Below the pieces are notes generated by a model that was not told the origin of the DNA, searched no databases, and was given only the letters and a program-made list of their open reading frames with translations. A stretch of DNA of 64,000 nt. Origin: Candidatus Woesearchaeota archaeon (GTDB lineage Archaea; Nanobdellota; Nanobdellia; SCGC-AAA011-G17; JACPIM01). Below are positions 32,160-41,499 of the stretch, one piece after another (positions within the stretch are counted from its first letter, which is position 1; the number at the start of each line of letters is the position of its first letter). The stretch lies in assembly GCA_016188045.1 (NCBI GenBank), contig JACPIM010000002.1:169514-233513 (forward strand), given 5' to 3'. The position numbers were made by a program, and so were the translations under genes.

Positions 32160-32396
32160 ATGGATTTAGGGATATTAGCTGATCAATTGTATTCTATAAT
32201 GACCAAAGTAGTAACTTCTTTTAGATATTATCTTACAAAGCAGAAAGCGGATAATATGCCAAGATTAGAAGAAACTCCAGCCGAAGTTTATGCTAGATTA
32301 TGTCGTGAGGGGGCTTTGATTCATGGTTATGGAAGAGAACCCCAGCATTCTCTGTATTTAATGCGCTTTGTTCATTCTCCTAATGGTAAAGAGTAA
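32160..32396 (+). CDS. Hypothetical protein, 78 residues
   Basis: The start is ATG 32160 after TAGGAGGAATT, a nearly perfect ribosome binding site; the longer frame runs backwards into the previous gene and is rejected. The product (MDLGILADQLYSIMTKVV...) is partly helical, with a charged C-terminal half (AEVYARLCREGALIHGYGREPQ). No family was recognised. Confidence 0.6.
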   Translation: MDLGILADQLYSIMTKVVTSFRYYLTKQKADNMPRLEETPAEVYARLCREGALIHGYGREPQHSLYLMRFVHSPNGKE

Positions 32397-32452
32397 TTCT
32401 CTCTTTATTTTTTATTATAAGAAGCTAAAAAAGAATCTTAATAAATGAAAAT

Positions 32453-32908
32453 ATGGAAACTGCAAAAGAAAGTTTGGGATTATTTGATAAAGCCTATCTT
32501 AAGGCATTGAATTTTGTATTAGATTACGGAGGATTCGCAGCTTCATTTATATCTGGAGTGGGTTATGAGATACAAAATAGTTCTTTGTTTGCCAGTGGTG
32601 CAGTTACATCAATGGCTTCCCCAGTAATAGATAACCTATTTATTTCAGGCAAAGCCGCAAATACTTTTAGGTCTTCTAGTAATAGAGAAATAGCAGATTA
32701 TGCTCTAGATCAATATACAAATGGGCAGTTAGTAAGAAATATTTTTGCCTTGTTTGTTCCTCAACAGGCTATAAATACCTATAATGAACCGACATCAACA
32801 AATATATTAGCAACAGCGGGCCTTGTTGGATTAACTGTTCTAAGCCACATATTTAGCAGAACTTCAAAAAAGAAACTTACAGAGATTGTTGAATATGAAA
32901 GAGAGTAA
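32453..32908 (+). CDS. Hypothetical membrane-associated protein, 151 residues
   Basis: Hydrophobic but glycine/serine-rich segments (LDYGGFAASFISGVGYEI; FASGAVTSMASPVI; ILATAGLVGLTVLSHIF) suggest two or three membrane passes. No known family was recognised. It ends 1 nt before the convergent nreA gene. Confidence 0.5.
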   Translation: METAKESLGLFDKAYLKALNFVLDYGGFAASFISGVGYEIQNSSLFASGAVTSMASPVIDNLFISGKAANTFRSSSNREIADYALDQYTNGQLVRNIFALFVPQQAINTYNEPTSTNILATAGLVGLTVLSHIFSRTSKKKLTEIVEYERE

Positions 32909-32909
32909 A

Positions 32910-34151
32910 TTAAAAATCAAATATTTTTTTCTGTTTAATCACATCTAGTAATATACTATGTTCTAGTGTTTTACTAATATCCAACTTAAATTTATCAAAT
33001 ATCTGTTTCCTAAAAAATTCAATAGCTTTATTTTTATCATTAAATTCTAAAGGTTTATTCAACAAAGTTTTTCTCATTGCTTCACGAACAACAAACACGC
33101 CTAAGCCCAACCAATAATCTGGAGTTTCAATTCTAACAATCAAGCAACTTCCTTGTCTTTTAATTTTATTTAAATATTCCAACATTGCCAGTCTAGTAGC
33201 ATAAAATCCACCGGCAGTTTGCTCAGCATATCTTGTTCTTCCTCTAAAAGGTTCAAAATCCGTTGATATATTTATATTTGAAGTAGGATTCCAAAAACTT
33301 CCAGGCAAGTAAGTTTCAAATAGTTCATAATTATAAATTTCAGGCAAAAACAAGACAAAATAATGATTTCCCAAGTAATGTCCATAAAAAAATAAATAAT
33401 TATTTAATAAAGAAAATTGTTTAACTTGTTTTAATAATTCATTACCCAACATAGAATCAACACTAGTTATGCTCCATCTAGTCGGAACTAAAACCCTTCT
33501 TTTTTCTTGACCCATTATTCCGATACTTAACAGTTTGCTTAATGCGTTTTCATCAAACCCATGTTTACTTAAGTAATTAATCCCCTCAATAGCTTTCATA
33601 TCAGCATCAAAATAAACTTTATCAACATGAGAAGAAACTTTAGGATTGCTGGCAACTCTTAATTTTTCAACTCTTCCTCTTGGACCCATTGGCAAAGTGG
33701 TATCATCAATATTTATTCTTAATTTTATTTTTTTCTTTAATTTCACTTCCACATCCACAGGTTTAATGCTCATTCCAATTTCTCTGGCTAAATTCAAAAA
33801 CCGATTATCATTTGTTCTAACAGCTTTAACATCAGTTCTAAATCTGGAATTAATCAAGCTGCTTCTGAATTCCATTATCTGATAAATATCTAAATTATTT
33901 TCAGCCCAATATTTTTGATTATCATACAAAGAAATGTCTTCCTTTTTTTCAGGAGGAGCCAAAACACCAACATTTACTTGTGGGTATGGCAAAGCAGAAC
34001 CAATAAAAATTGAAGGTGGAGAATTAGAAAAAAATTCATCTTTGAATATTTCTTTAACTTTAAATTGAGTTATCTTATTGGCAAAATCAGGTCTCGCAAG
34101 CAAGTTCTTTTTTAAATTAGAATTATAAATTACCTCGGGAATTTTAACCAT
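32910..34151 (-). CDS. nreA: Archaeal DNA repair protein NreA
   Basis: This Nre-family protein of 413 residues is found across archaea and linked to DNA damage tolerance. The family hallmark VPTRWSITSVDSMLG is present, as are IGSALPYPQVNVG and EQTAGGFYATRLAMLEYL. The N-terminus is short and lacks the Cys4 zinc motif seen in some relatives. The last residues QKKIFDF form a C-terminal PCNA-interacting (PIP) peptide, which agrees with the known NreA-PCNA interaction. Confidence 0.9.
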   Translation of the reverse strand: MVKIPEVIYNSNLKKNLLARPDFANKITQFKVKEIFKDEFFSNSPPSIFIGSALPYPQVNVGVLAPPEKKEDISLYDNQKYWAENNLDIYQIMEFRSSLINSRFRTDVKAVRTNDNRFLNLAREIGMSIKPVDVEVKLKKKIKLRINIDDTTLPMGPRGRVEKLRVASNPKVSSHVDKVYFDADMKAIEGINYLSKHGFDENALSKLLSIGIMGQEKRRVLVPTRWSITSVDSMLGNELLKQVKQFSLLNNYLFFYGHYLGNHYFVLFLPEIYNYELFETYLPGSFWNPTSNINISTDFEPFRGRTRYAEQTAGGFYATRLAMLEYLNKIKRQGSCLIVRIETPDYWLGLGVFVVREAMRKTLLNKPLEFNDKNKAIEFFRKQIFDKFKLDISKTLEHSILLDVIKQKKIFDF

Positions 34152-34196
34152 TTATATTATTAAGATATTAAACTATTTAATATTATATTTATTGCA

Positions 34197-34709
34197 CTAT
34201 AATGTTTTTTCACCCGGCTTCCATTCAATAGGACATAAACCACCAGTTTGTAAAGCTTTCAAAACCCTATAAGTTTCTTCAACGCTTCTTCCAACATTCA
34301 TATCACTAATAACACTATATCTCAAAACACTATTAGGATCAATAATAAAAGTTCCTCTAAGGGCCTCACCTGTTTCTTCGACCAATACATCATAATATCT
34401 GCTTAATTTATGGTTTGTATCTGCTAAAACTGGGAATTTAACTTCTTTTAAATCTCTTTCAAACCAAGTTTTATGACTGTGACTAGAATCAGTACTAGCC
34501 GCAATTATTTTACAATTAGCATCATTAAATTCTTTAGCTCTTCTGGCAAAACCATTTATTTCAGTAGGACAAACAAAAGTAAAATCTCTGGGATAAAAAA
34601 ATAATACTAACCATTTCCCTTTGTAATCACTTAAATCAATTTTCTTCATTTCTCCGTTTTCATATCCTTCTAATAAAAAGTTCTCAACTTTTTCCCCTAT
34701 TTTTACCAT
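34197..34709 (-). CDS. Peroxiredoxin, AhpC/Prx1 type
   Basis: It reduces peroxides with a thiol. I start at ATG 34709 (MVKIGEKV). The peroxidatic Cys is in FVCPTEI and the resolving Cys in GLCPIEW near the end, so it is a typical 2-Cys enzyme. The 170-residue length fits. The thioredoxin-like reductant is not in the window. It lies just downstream of purB on the same strand. Confidence 0.94.
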   Translation of the reverse strand: MVKIGEKVENFLLEGYENGEMKKIDLSDYKGKWLVLFFYPRDFTFVCPTEINGFARRAKEFNDANCKIIAASTDSSHSHKTWFERDLKEVKFPVLADTNHKLSRYYDVLVEETGEALRGTFIIDPNSVLRYSVISDMNVGRSVEETYRVLKALQTGGLCPIEWKPGEKTL

Positions 34710-34759
34710 TTTTAACCACAATAAACCACGTAAATAAATTATATATAAACTCTTCGGAT

Positions 34760-36250
34760 TTATAATGCCCCTCTTGCATAAGCAATGTTAATTCTTGCTC
34801 TTTCAAAAGCACTTCCAACATACAATTCCGATCTTCCTTGTAATATTTGTTGTTTATTTTCTGGAAGCGAACCATAAAGAGTTCTAAACTCTTCATCTTC
34901 CAAGGCAACTTCTAATAATCGCCTGCCGTCTTTTAATGCTCTCTTTGACATTTCTTTAACAAAATCATGTCCCAAGCCATATTTTGAATGAACCCAACCA
35001 GGCTCACCTCTCAATATTGAAGTCATTGCTTCACTCGGCCTGTTTCTTACAGCTTTCAGATTTTCAGCCATTCTATCTTGATTGACAGAAAGATGGGGCA
35101 AACATTTATCATTTAACCTAGAAAAAGCCTCATACACTTGAGCCATCATTGCCTGTGGTTGATATCTTGCCTGAACAGAGCCCCTTAAATCTCTCTGTAA
35201 ATCAGAACTAATCAGCTCATACAATATCCTCATTCCGGATTCGACAACAACTGCTTTTCCTTTTATATTTTCATATTGAACCGGATTATCTTTGGCAGCA
35301 TCTGCGCTGCTTCCACCAAGTCTTTCAGCATTATCCCTAGAAGTTATTTCTCTAATTGCAGAAGAATATAAAATTCTTATATCATTCGCAAAATCAGCAA
35401 GAACATGCATCAAAGTAGTTAACCCATGACCTACATCTGCAAGTCTTTCTTTTTGAACTATTTGGGTAGAAGTATAATCTGGTTCTAAACCAAGTTTTTC
35501 TAAAACTCTCCTCTCAAATTCAATTGACTTCCCATCTCCAACAACCATTTCTATTCCAGCACCAGTTCCAGTAATACCAGATATTTTCCCCCTTAAATCT
35601 CCAAAAAATTGATTACATCTTTTTGTTCTTTCAGCAAGTCTCGCAGCATATAATGCGAGAGTTGTTCCAAAAGGAACAGGACTAGTATCTTGAAGATGGG
35701 TTCTTCCTGTTTGCAAATAAGGCATTACAGCAAACGTCCTTTCATCATCTTCTATAAATCTCTCTGCTAAATTAACTAAAGCAGTTATAGATTTAACAAC
35801 CTCGGGTCTAATAACTTCCCTCCAAGCATCCTTAAATAATTTAGCTCTTGCAGTATCTAAAACATCATAAGAAGTTGTTCCAGGATGCAATAATGCCTTG
35901 ACTCTTTCTGGCATATGTCTTCCAAGTTCTTCTAGAAGTGCTAGTTGATCATGTCTAGTTACTTTATCTTCTAAAAGAGCAGCATTTAAAGAATCTGCCT
36001 TTTCAACAGCACTATCAAAATCTTTTAAATCTTGTTCTGTTGCCTGGCCAAATTCAATTCTTGTTTGAAGCAGAGTTCTTTGAATTAAGGCACAAGTTTC
36101 CCATTCTGCATCAGAAGATAAATAATCTAACACATCTCTTGAGCTTTCTTCATATTTTCCATCATCAGGAGATATAGTTCTCATTGAAAATCTTTTTCTT
36201 GCTAATTCTTCAGAATCTAATTTAGAAACCAAATCAAGATCTGTTGCCAT
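34760..36250 (-). CDS. purB: Adenylosuccinate lyase
   Basis: It cleaves SAICAR to AICAR plus fumarate and adenylosuccinate to AMP plus fumarate. This 496-residue fumarase-superfamily protein has LLHPGTTSYDVLDTA, the TGRTHLQDTSPVPFG segment with the general acid His, and GGSSADAAKDNPVQYENIKG in place of the usual GSSxMPxKxNP signature loop. The variant loop is notable but the surrounding residues are in register. Its start is 1 nt from the purO stop, forming the purE-purC-purO-purB operon. Confidence 0.88.
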   Translation of the reverse strand: MATDLDLVSKLDSEELARKRFSMRTISPDDGKYEESSRDVLDYLSSDAEWETCALIQRTLLQTRIEFGQATEQDLKDFDSAVEKADSLNAALLEDKVTRHDQLALLEELGRHMPERVKALLHPGTTSYDVLDTARAKLFKDAWREVIRPEVVKSITALVNLAERFIEDDERTFAVMPYLQTGRTHLQDTSPVPFGTTLALYAARLAERTKRCNQFFGDLRGKISGITGTGAGIEMVVGDGKSIEFERRVLEKLGLEPDYTSTQIVQKERLADVGHGLTTLMHVLADFANDIRILYSSAIREITSRDNAERLGGSSADAAKDNPVQYENIKGKAVVVESGMRILYELISSDLQRDLRGSVQARYQPQAMMAQVYEAFSRLNDKCLPHLSVNQDRMAENLKAVRNRPSEAMTSILRGEPGWVHSKYGLGHDFVKEMSKRALKDGRRLLEVALEDEEFRTLYGSLPENKQQILQGRSELYVGSAFERARINIAYARGAL

Positions 36251-36251
36251 T

Positions 36252-37097
36252 TTATCCTCTATTTATTATAAAAGGTTTAGGTTTTTCTCCAACTTCATGC
36301 CTTAATGCAGTTACAACTCCTACCCTAAAATCTTCCCCAGGAGATAAGTATTGGGGACCAAGTTTTGGACCCAAAGCAGCATACAAATTTCCAGTTATCT
36401 CTTCAATTGATTTTTCTTCAATCTCAATATCTAGGGGTTCTCCTCTAAAACTAGGGATAACTACTCCTTGCTGAACATTTTGTCCAGTATACGTTGAAAT
36501 AAATTTGCCAAAACCAGGAGCCAACTCAAAACTAAAAACCTGTCTTTCTAATTTGCCAAGAGTTCTTTTAAAAATAGCAATTGCCGCTTCTTGTGGAGTA
36601 ATTACTCCAGAAATTCTAGGGGTATAATTAGGATTGTCTGGCTCATAACTTGTTAAATCTATATCATCTACAATAAAAGGACTAGCACAAAATTCAGCAA
36701 ATAAGTCAGTGATATTGCTAAGAAACCCATCATCCAGTTCTTTTAATAAATCAAAAAGGTGGTCTGTTTGTGCTCCATTACTAACAACGAACATATCCTT
36801 ATATCCTCTATGCACCCTAATTGCACTATACACAAGTAAACTAGGATTTCCACCCCTTTCTCTAATCTCTTGTTTTGCTTTTTCTGTTAATGGTTTTTCA
36901 GGATCTACGGATGTTTTCAAATTAGTTGGAAAAGTTTTCACTGTTCCATTTTTTAGGTCAACAAACTTTCTTTCTCTGCTTGAAGGACTTCTTCCCGTTA
37001 CAAAATAAGATGCGAAATCTCTTTCATCTTGAGTCCTGCCTAAAATAAATCCTCTTCCTAAATATTCTTGTTGAGCAATCCAATCTAAGTTTATCAT
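36252..37097 (-). CDS. purO: IMP cyclohydrolase, PurO-like
   Basis: The last step of IMP synthesis is ring closure of FAICAR. The 281-residue product has the N-terminal signature LGRGFILGRTQDER and YFVTGRSPSSRERKF typical of the IMP_cyclohyd family (PurO and bacterial relatives). It lies between purC and purB. The AICAR formyltransferase (PurP or PurH N-part) that must come before it is not in this window. Confidence 0.85.
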   Translation of the reverse strand: MINLDWIAQQEYLGRGFILGRTQDERDFASYFVTGRSPSSRERKFVDLKNGTVKTFPTNLKTSVDPEKPLTEKAKQEIRERGGNPSLLVYSAIRVHRGYKDMFVVSNGAQTDHLFDLLKELDDGFLSNITDLFAEFCASPFIVDDIDLTSYEPDNPNYTPRISGVITPQEAAIAIFKRTLGKLERQVFSFELAPGFGKFISTYTGQNVQQGVVIPSFRGEPLDIEIEEKSIEEITGNLYAALGPKLGPQYLSPGEDFRVGVVTALRHEVGEKPKPFIINRG

Positions 37098-37108
37098 TTT
37101 TTCTTGTC

Positions 37109-38230
37109 TTATGCCACCAACTGTTCAATAATAGCTTCAATACCAAATACCACCCTCTGATGTCTTGGCCTAGTATCTGGTTCAAATCTTTGTCTTAATA
37201 AATGTTGAATTCCCTCAATATACCTAACAGCAATTTTTATGCGCTGATCCTCTGTATACCCTTTGTCTCCCTCTGAAAATCCGCGAGCAAATTCTTTTGA
37301 GTAAGAAACCGGGTTTATTTCTTTTATTTCACCAGCAGAAAATCTTTTCATTTGTTCATTGTAATCATCCAATAACCAGAATCTAGAGGAATCCATTGTC
37401 CATATCTCATCTTGAGCAACTATCTCTCCTCTTCTATTAATACCGTGCTCTGTTTTTGTATCAACTGCAATTAAACCACGATCTTTTAAAAATTGAGAAA
37501 CCATACCAAATGCAAATAAAGAAGCATTTCTTATTTGGATATATTCTTGTAATGAACAAACTTTTCTTCTAAACAATTCATCAGGAGATACAGATTCATC
37601 GTGATCCTCTGACTTTGTTGATGGAGTATCCATTACATAAGGCAGCGGGCCATTAGTAAAAAGATTATTAGGCAAAATATGACCACAAAATTCTCTTTCA
37701 CCTTTCATATAGTGTTGATATAAAGATGTAGATGTAGAACTTTTAGCCATAAACGCTCTAAGAACATTTTCAAAAGGTATTTGTTTTAAATTTTCTGCTG
37801 CGATCACAACAGAATTATTCCCTAATCCTGCTACTTCAAATTGAGAAGTACCTATCGCTGTTGCAAGCATCCTTCTCATATAATCATGATTTGCAGCAAG
37901 TACTTGATCTTTAAAAGGAATATATCCCCTGTTGATATCATGAGTTGATATTCTATCAGTTCTTACCATAATCCTCAAAGGCGATCCGTCGGCTACATTC
38001 AATGGTGGATTTTCAAATTCAACTACTCTTCCTGTTTTCTTATCAAAATATGAACCTTTACCACCAAAGATAGAATCAGAAACCTTGCCTGGCCTTACAA
38101 CATATTCTTTTAATCTTGGGATTTCACCAGAGTCTAAAATTTCCTGCGTAGATACAACCGGACCTTCATTTTTAACATAATCCTCAACTAACTTCCTTGC
38201 TTCAGCACTATTTAAAAATGTACTTCCCAC
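37109..38230 (-). CDS. purC: SAICAR synthetase
   Basis: It joins CAIR and aspartate with ATP. At 373 residues it is longer than the common 240-residue form. Motifs seen are VRPGKVSDSIFG, MVRTDRISTHDIN, a central DTPSTKSEDHDESVS and LIAVDTKTEHGIN, which is in register with the VDTKFEFG motif. Its start codon overlaps the end of purE by 1 nt. Confidence 0.92.
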   Translation of the reverse strand: MGSTFLNSAEARKLVEDYVKNEGPVVSTQEILDSGEIPRLKEYVVRPGKVSDSIFGGKGSYFDKKTGRVVEFENPPLNVADGSPLRIMVRTDRISTHDINRGYIPFKDQVLAANHDYMRRMLATAIGTSQFEVAGLGNNSVVIAAENLKQIPFENVLRAFMAKSSTSTSLYQHYMKGEREFCGHILPNNLFTNGPLPYVMDTPSTKSEDHDESVSPDELFRRKVCSLQEYIQIRNASLFAFGMVSQFLKDRGLIAVDTKTEHGINRRGEIVAQDEIWTMDSSRFWLLDDYNEQMKRFSAGEIKEINPVSYSKEFARGFSEGDKGYTEDQRIKIAVRYIEGIQHLLRQRFEPDTRPRHQRVVFGIEAIIEQLVA

Positions 38231-38775
38231 TATTTTACTCCTCCGGCCATAGCTTCAAGATCGGCTTTTTCAAGAGATCTTACTTTTTCAGAATTTCTTC
38301 TATCTAACATTTCTCTAACTCCAGAATTTTCACGAGTATACATCTGAGCTATAAATTTTCCAACATTTTCAGGTCTAGCAATATAAGCATTAGAACTACC
38401 AGGTGGATTGTTAAGGCAGCTTTCATTATGTCTCCCATCTATAGCATCAGGCGGACAACTTATAACGGGAAATAGTGCATTATATGATAGAGACCCAGAT
38501 AACCCATCTGTTCCACTAGCAACTGCCACAGCAACAACTAAATTTCTATCACTATTGTATTGTAAAATTAGCCCAACAAGTTTAGCCGGCTGTTTATGGG
38601 CAGAACAAATTCTTACGCTGTAAGGTATTTCATAAGTATCTAAAGAATCTGTAATTTTTTTAACATGTTCTTTATCACTCCCAGAACCAGCCATTATAAG
38701 AACATAACCAATATTAGAACCGCTTTCTTTTTTACTAGCTAATGCACCAGTTTCTACACAAGACCCACCGAACAT
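38230..38775 (-). CDS. purE: N5-CAIR mutase/AIR carboxylase PurE
   Basis: It moves or adds the carboxyl group to form CAIR. The signature GSGSDKEHVKKI and RICSAHKQPAKL are clear; the later ASGTDGLSGSLSYNALFPVISCP is the substrate loop. I choose ATG 38775, because a TATA-like CTTTTAAAT lies about 25 nt upstream, inside the longer frame, whose first 11 residues look like translated promoter. No purK partner is adjacent. It is the first gene of the purine operon. Confidence 0.88.
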   Translation of the reverse strand: MFGGSCVETGALASKKESGSNIGYVLIMAGSGSDKEHVKKITDSLDTYEIPYSVRICSAHKQPAKLVGLILQYNSDRNLVVAVAVASGTDGLSGSLSYNALFPVISCPPDAIDGRHNESCLNNPPGSSNAYIARPENVGKFIAQMYTRENSGVREMLDRRNSEKVRSLEKADLEAMAGGVK

Positions 38776-38912
38776 ACAATAAAGATAAAACAAATGATTT
38801 AAAAGCATTTATTTAATTAAATATTTGTTTTACAACTATAACTTCTAAAAACAACTTTCTTATAATAATTCTTACAGAAAATCTTTTAAATATTAAAAAA
38901 CTAACCTTAATC

Positions 38913-39479
38913 ATGCCTATATTTACTTTAATAGAAATATTTTATTTGATAGTCTTAGTTGGATCAATAGGCTATATTTTTTCCGGCTTTATAAAAGATC
39001 CAGCATCAAGATATCTTTCAGGTTTTAATTGGAGAGATTTCAGATTTGCTTTATTAGTTGCAGCCCCAGGAATAATACTCCACGAATTATTGCATAAATT
39101 TGTAGCAATATTTTTTGGTTTAGTAGCAAATTTCTATATTTTTTGGTCAGGTTTAGGAATAGCTGTTTTTTTAAAATTAATTTCTTCGCCATTTTTAATT
39201 ATCGCTCCAGGTTATGTTTATATAACAGGAGATTCAACTCCTTTGCAATCAGCCGTAATATCATTTGCAGGACCATTTGCAAATTTACTGTTATGGTTTA
39301 TTGCTTATCTAATTTTAAATAATGCAAAAAATTTATCAAGACAGAAAGCAATTTTTCTTTATTTAACCAAGAAAATTAATTTAACTTTATTTATATTCAA
39401 TATGATCCCAATACCACCACTAGATGGGTTTAATTTTATTTATAGTCTGTTTACTTACGTTTCTTCTTTTTCATCTTAA
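38913..39479 (+). CDS. Site-2-protease-like intramembrane metalloprotease (M50)
   Basis: This 188-residue polytopic membrane protein has the zinc motif HELLH at residues 57-61 within a helix and a second conserved motif NMIPIPPLDGFN near residue 165 (NxxPxxxLDG), which supplies the third ligand Asp. There is no PDZ domain or CBS domain. The substrate is unknown; regulated release of anchored proteins is typical. It overlaps the convergent TFE gene by 29 nt. Confidence 0.88.
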   Translation: MPIFTLIEIFYLIVLVGSIGYIFSGFIKDPASRYLSGFNWRDFRFALLVAAPGIILHELLHKFVAIFFGLVANFYIFWSGLGIAVFLKLISSPFLIIAPGYVYITGDSTPLQSAVISFAGPFANLLLWFIAYLILNNAKNLSRQKAIFLYLTKKINLTLFIFNMIPIPPLDGFNFIYSLFTYVSSFSS

Positions 39480-40092
39480 TTTTCTTTTTCAATTTATTAA
39501 TCTTTTTCACTTTCTTTTTTTTCACAATCCTGGTAAGTTTTCTTTCTTTTACAAGTTTGATTTCCATGGCTTGTAATAAATGAATTTCCTCATTTAGCCT
39601 ATTAATCAATTTCTCCATATTCTGTCTTGTTTTTACATTATTTTCATTTACTAAATGCTGATCGCATTCTGGACATCTAAACGAATATTCCATTGCGGTT
39701 TCATGATTGGCTCTAACATGTTTATCAGGGCATATGAAATATACTCCGGATTCTTCATTAGCTAACTTATTCTTTATTTTGTTTAACATATCTGTCTTCA
39801 GTTTAATAGACAAGTTCCTTAATTCTAGCATATTTAATGTCCAATAATAAACATACCATCCCTTTTTCTTATCCTTTTTTCTAGTAAAATAAACTAAATT
39901 GTAATTATTTAGCCTGTAAAGCATATTTCTAACATGATTTACAGTAATATTTAATTTCTCAGCAATTTTAAATTCAGAGACATTAGACTTATTTTTAATC
40001 AATTCGACTAAGGGCACAATATCATTGCCGGCAATTTCTTCAACAATTTCATTGAGAATTTTATCTATTTTTCCAGTATCTTCATTAGCCAT
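39451..40092 (-). CDS. tfe: Transcription factor E (TFE alpha) with a Lys-rich tail
   Basis: It assists promoter opening with TBP, TFB and RNA polymerase. The N-terminal winged helix (about residues 15-85; FKIAEKLNITVNHVRNMLYRL) is followed by a zinc ribbon in which YFICPDKHVR provides only one Cys before FRCPECDQHL, so the first pair is CPDKH-like rather than CxxC. A coiled-coil-like helix comes next, then an unusual tail of about 30 residues, mostly Lys, encoded where the gene overlaps the protease gene. Confidence 0.88.
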   Translation of the reverse strand: MANEDTGKIDKILNEIVEEIAGNDIVPLVELIKNKSNVSEFKIAEKLNITVNHVRNMLYRLNNYNLVYFTRKKDKKKGWYVYYWTLNMLELRNLSIKLKTDMLNKIKNKLANEESGVYFICPDKHVRANHETAMEYSFRCPECDQHLVNENNVKTRQNMEKLINRLNEEIHLLQAMEIKLVKERKLTRIVKKKKVKKINKLKKKIKMKKKKRK

Positions 40093-40127
40093 ATAACAGA
40101 AAGGATTAATAGAATATATAAATTTAC

Positions 40128-40667
40128 TTATCTGTTTTTAACATAAAAACCATAAACTAAACCAAAAAATAACCCACCCAAATGAGCAAAACTGCCTATA
40201 TTGCTTAATGGATCTAGTGCTCTTATAGTATCTTGAATAGCCCATATAATACCAGCCAACCACATAGGAATAGGCATAAAATTCATCCAAATAGTCATTT
40301 TAGGTCTTAATACAGTTAATGTTCCTAAAACACCAAAAATAGCTCCAGAAGCCCCTAAAGAAGAATTATAAAAAATTATACCGGGTATATTAGCAAAAAT
40401 TCCACCAATGAAAAATAAAAATAAAAACTTTTTACTTCCAATAAGGTTTTCTAATATGCTGCCAAACAAAGCCAAGGCAAATCCATTCAACATTAAATGA
40501 GCTAAACTTCCATGTAAAAATATGCTTGTTATTAAAGTCCATGGTTTTGAAAAGACTTCAGAACTATTTAAGACAAATAATTCTGTAAAATTTTTAAAAA
40601 TTAATTGGATTATAAAGATTAAAACTAAAATTACTGTTATTTTTAACGCATAATACCTATTTTTCAT
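40128..40667 (-). CDS. Rhomboid family intramembrane serine protease
   Basis: This six-helix protein of 179 residues has the catalytic Ser in GASGAIFG and the catalytic His in FAHLGGLFFG, plus an HGSLAHLMLNG segment (the HxxxN oxyanion helix). It has the short core form. Substrates are unknown; surface proteins with single anchors in this genome are candidates (inference). It follows tfe upstream on the same strand. Confidence 0.92.
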   Translation of the reverse strand: MKNRYYALKITVILVLIFIIQLIFKNFTELFVLNSSEVFSKPWTLITSIFLHGSLAHLMLNGFALALFGSILENLIGSKKFLFLFFIGGIFANIPGIIFYNSSLGASGAIFGVLGTLTVLRPKMTIWMNFMPIPMWLAGIIWAIQDTIRALDPLSNIGSFAHLGGLFFGLVYGFYVKNR

Positions 40668-40755
40668 TAAAAAATATAAAAAAAGAGAAGCTTATAAAGC
40701 TTCATATTAAAATAATCTATTTTTCCTTTTCCGCAAGCGCTTTTCCTAAAGGAGC

Positions 40756-41499
40756 TCATTTCAACTCAAAAACAACACTAACACTGGCTCTAGTTTCAAG
40801 TTCTTGTGGATTTATCTGCGGCGCTGCAGCAATTTCTGCCTTGGCTTCCATTGCCATACCACCTTCAAAAAATCTATACGGTTGGTAATAATAGTCTTGT
40901 GCATTTACTGAAACTATCTTCCCAAGTTTTACACCTAATCCACTGGCAGTAGCTTCTGCTTTTTCTCTAGCATCTTTAGAAGCTTTTTCCAAAGCATCTT
41001 TCTTGGCAGTGGCTTCTCTCTCGTTTGATAATCCAAACTGTATACTATCAACTCTATTCACTCCAGATTCAACTCCAACATCAATTATTTTTCCGAGTAA
41101 ACTAAAGTCATCAGTTTTTACTTTTATAGTATTCGTTGTTTTATATCCTTTTAATCTTTGTTTTCCACCACTCCAATCGTAATCCGGATAAATATTGTAA
41201 TTTATTGTTTCAATATCACTATCTCTAATCCCAATTATCTTTAAAGAACTCATTACTCTATCACTAATAATGCTATTTTCAGTTTTACTCTCATCAGCAG
41301 TGTCTTTCAAAGTTTCAACTGTAAGATAAACAGAAGACTCATCAGGCATTACTTTTGTCTCTGAATTTCCTGTAGCACTTATAGTATTCCTTTCATCAGG
41401 AACAACACTGCTTGGTCCAGTAAAAGGTTTAAATGCTAAAACCAAAACAGCAATAACCAATCCAATTACAGCTATTACAGCTATTACATTGCTATTCAT
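40756..41499 (-). CDS. SIMPL-domain (DUF541) protein, membrane anchored
   Basis: An N-terminal helix (IAVIAVIGLVIAVLVLAF) is followed by a SIMPL domain: TISATGNSETKVMPDESSVYLTVET, INYNIYPDYDW and a long helix KKDALEKASKDAREKAEATASGLG. Family members are periplasmic or secreted proteins linked to oxidative stress and oligomeric assemblies, with no known enzyme activity. I start at 41499, which has GGAGG 7 nt upstream. The overlap with the upstream regulator gene suggests co-regulation. Confidence 0.85.
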   Translation of the reverse strand: MNSNVIAVIAVIGLVIAVLVLAFKPFTGPSSVVPDERNTISATGNSETKVMPDESSVYLTVETLKDTADESKTENSIISDRVMSSLKIIGIRDSDIETINYNIYPDYDWSGGKQRLKGYKTTNTIKVKTDDFSLLGKIIDVGVESGVNRVDSIQFGLSNEREATAKKDALEKASKDAREKAEATASGLGVKLGKIVSVNAQDYYYQPYRFFEGGMAMEAKAEIAAAPQINPQELETRASVSVVFELK

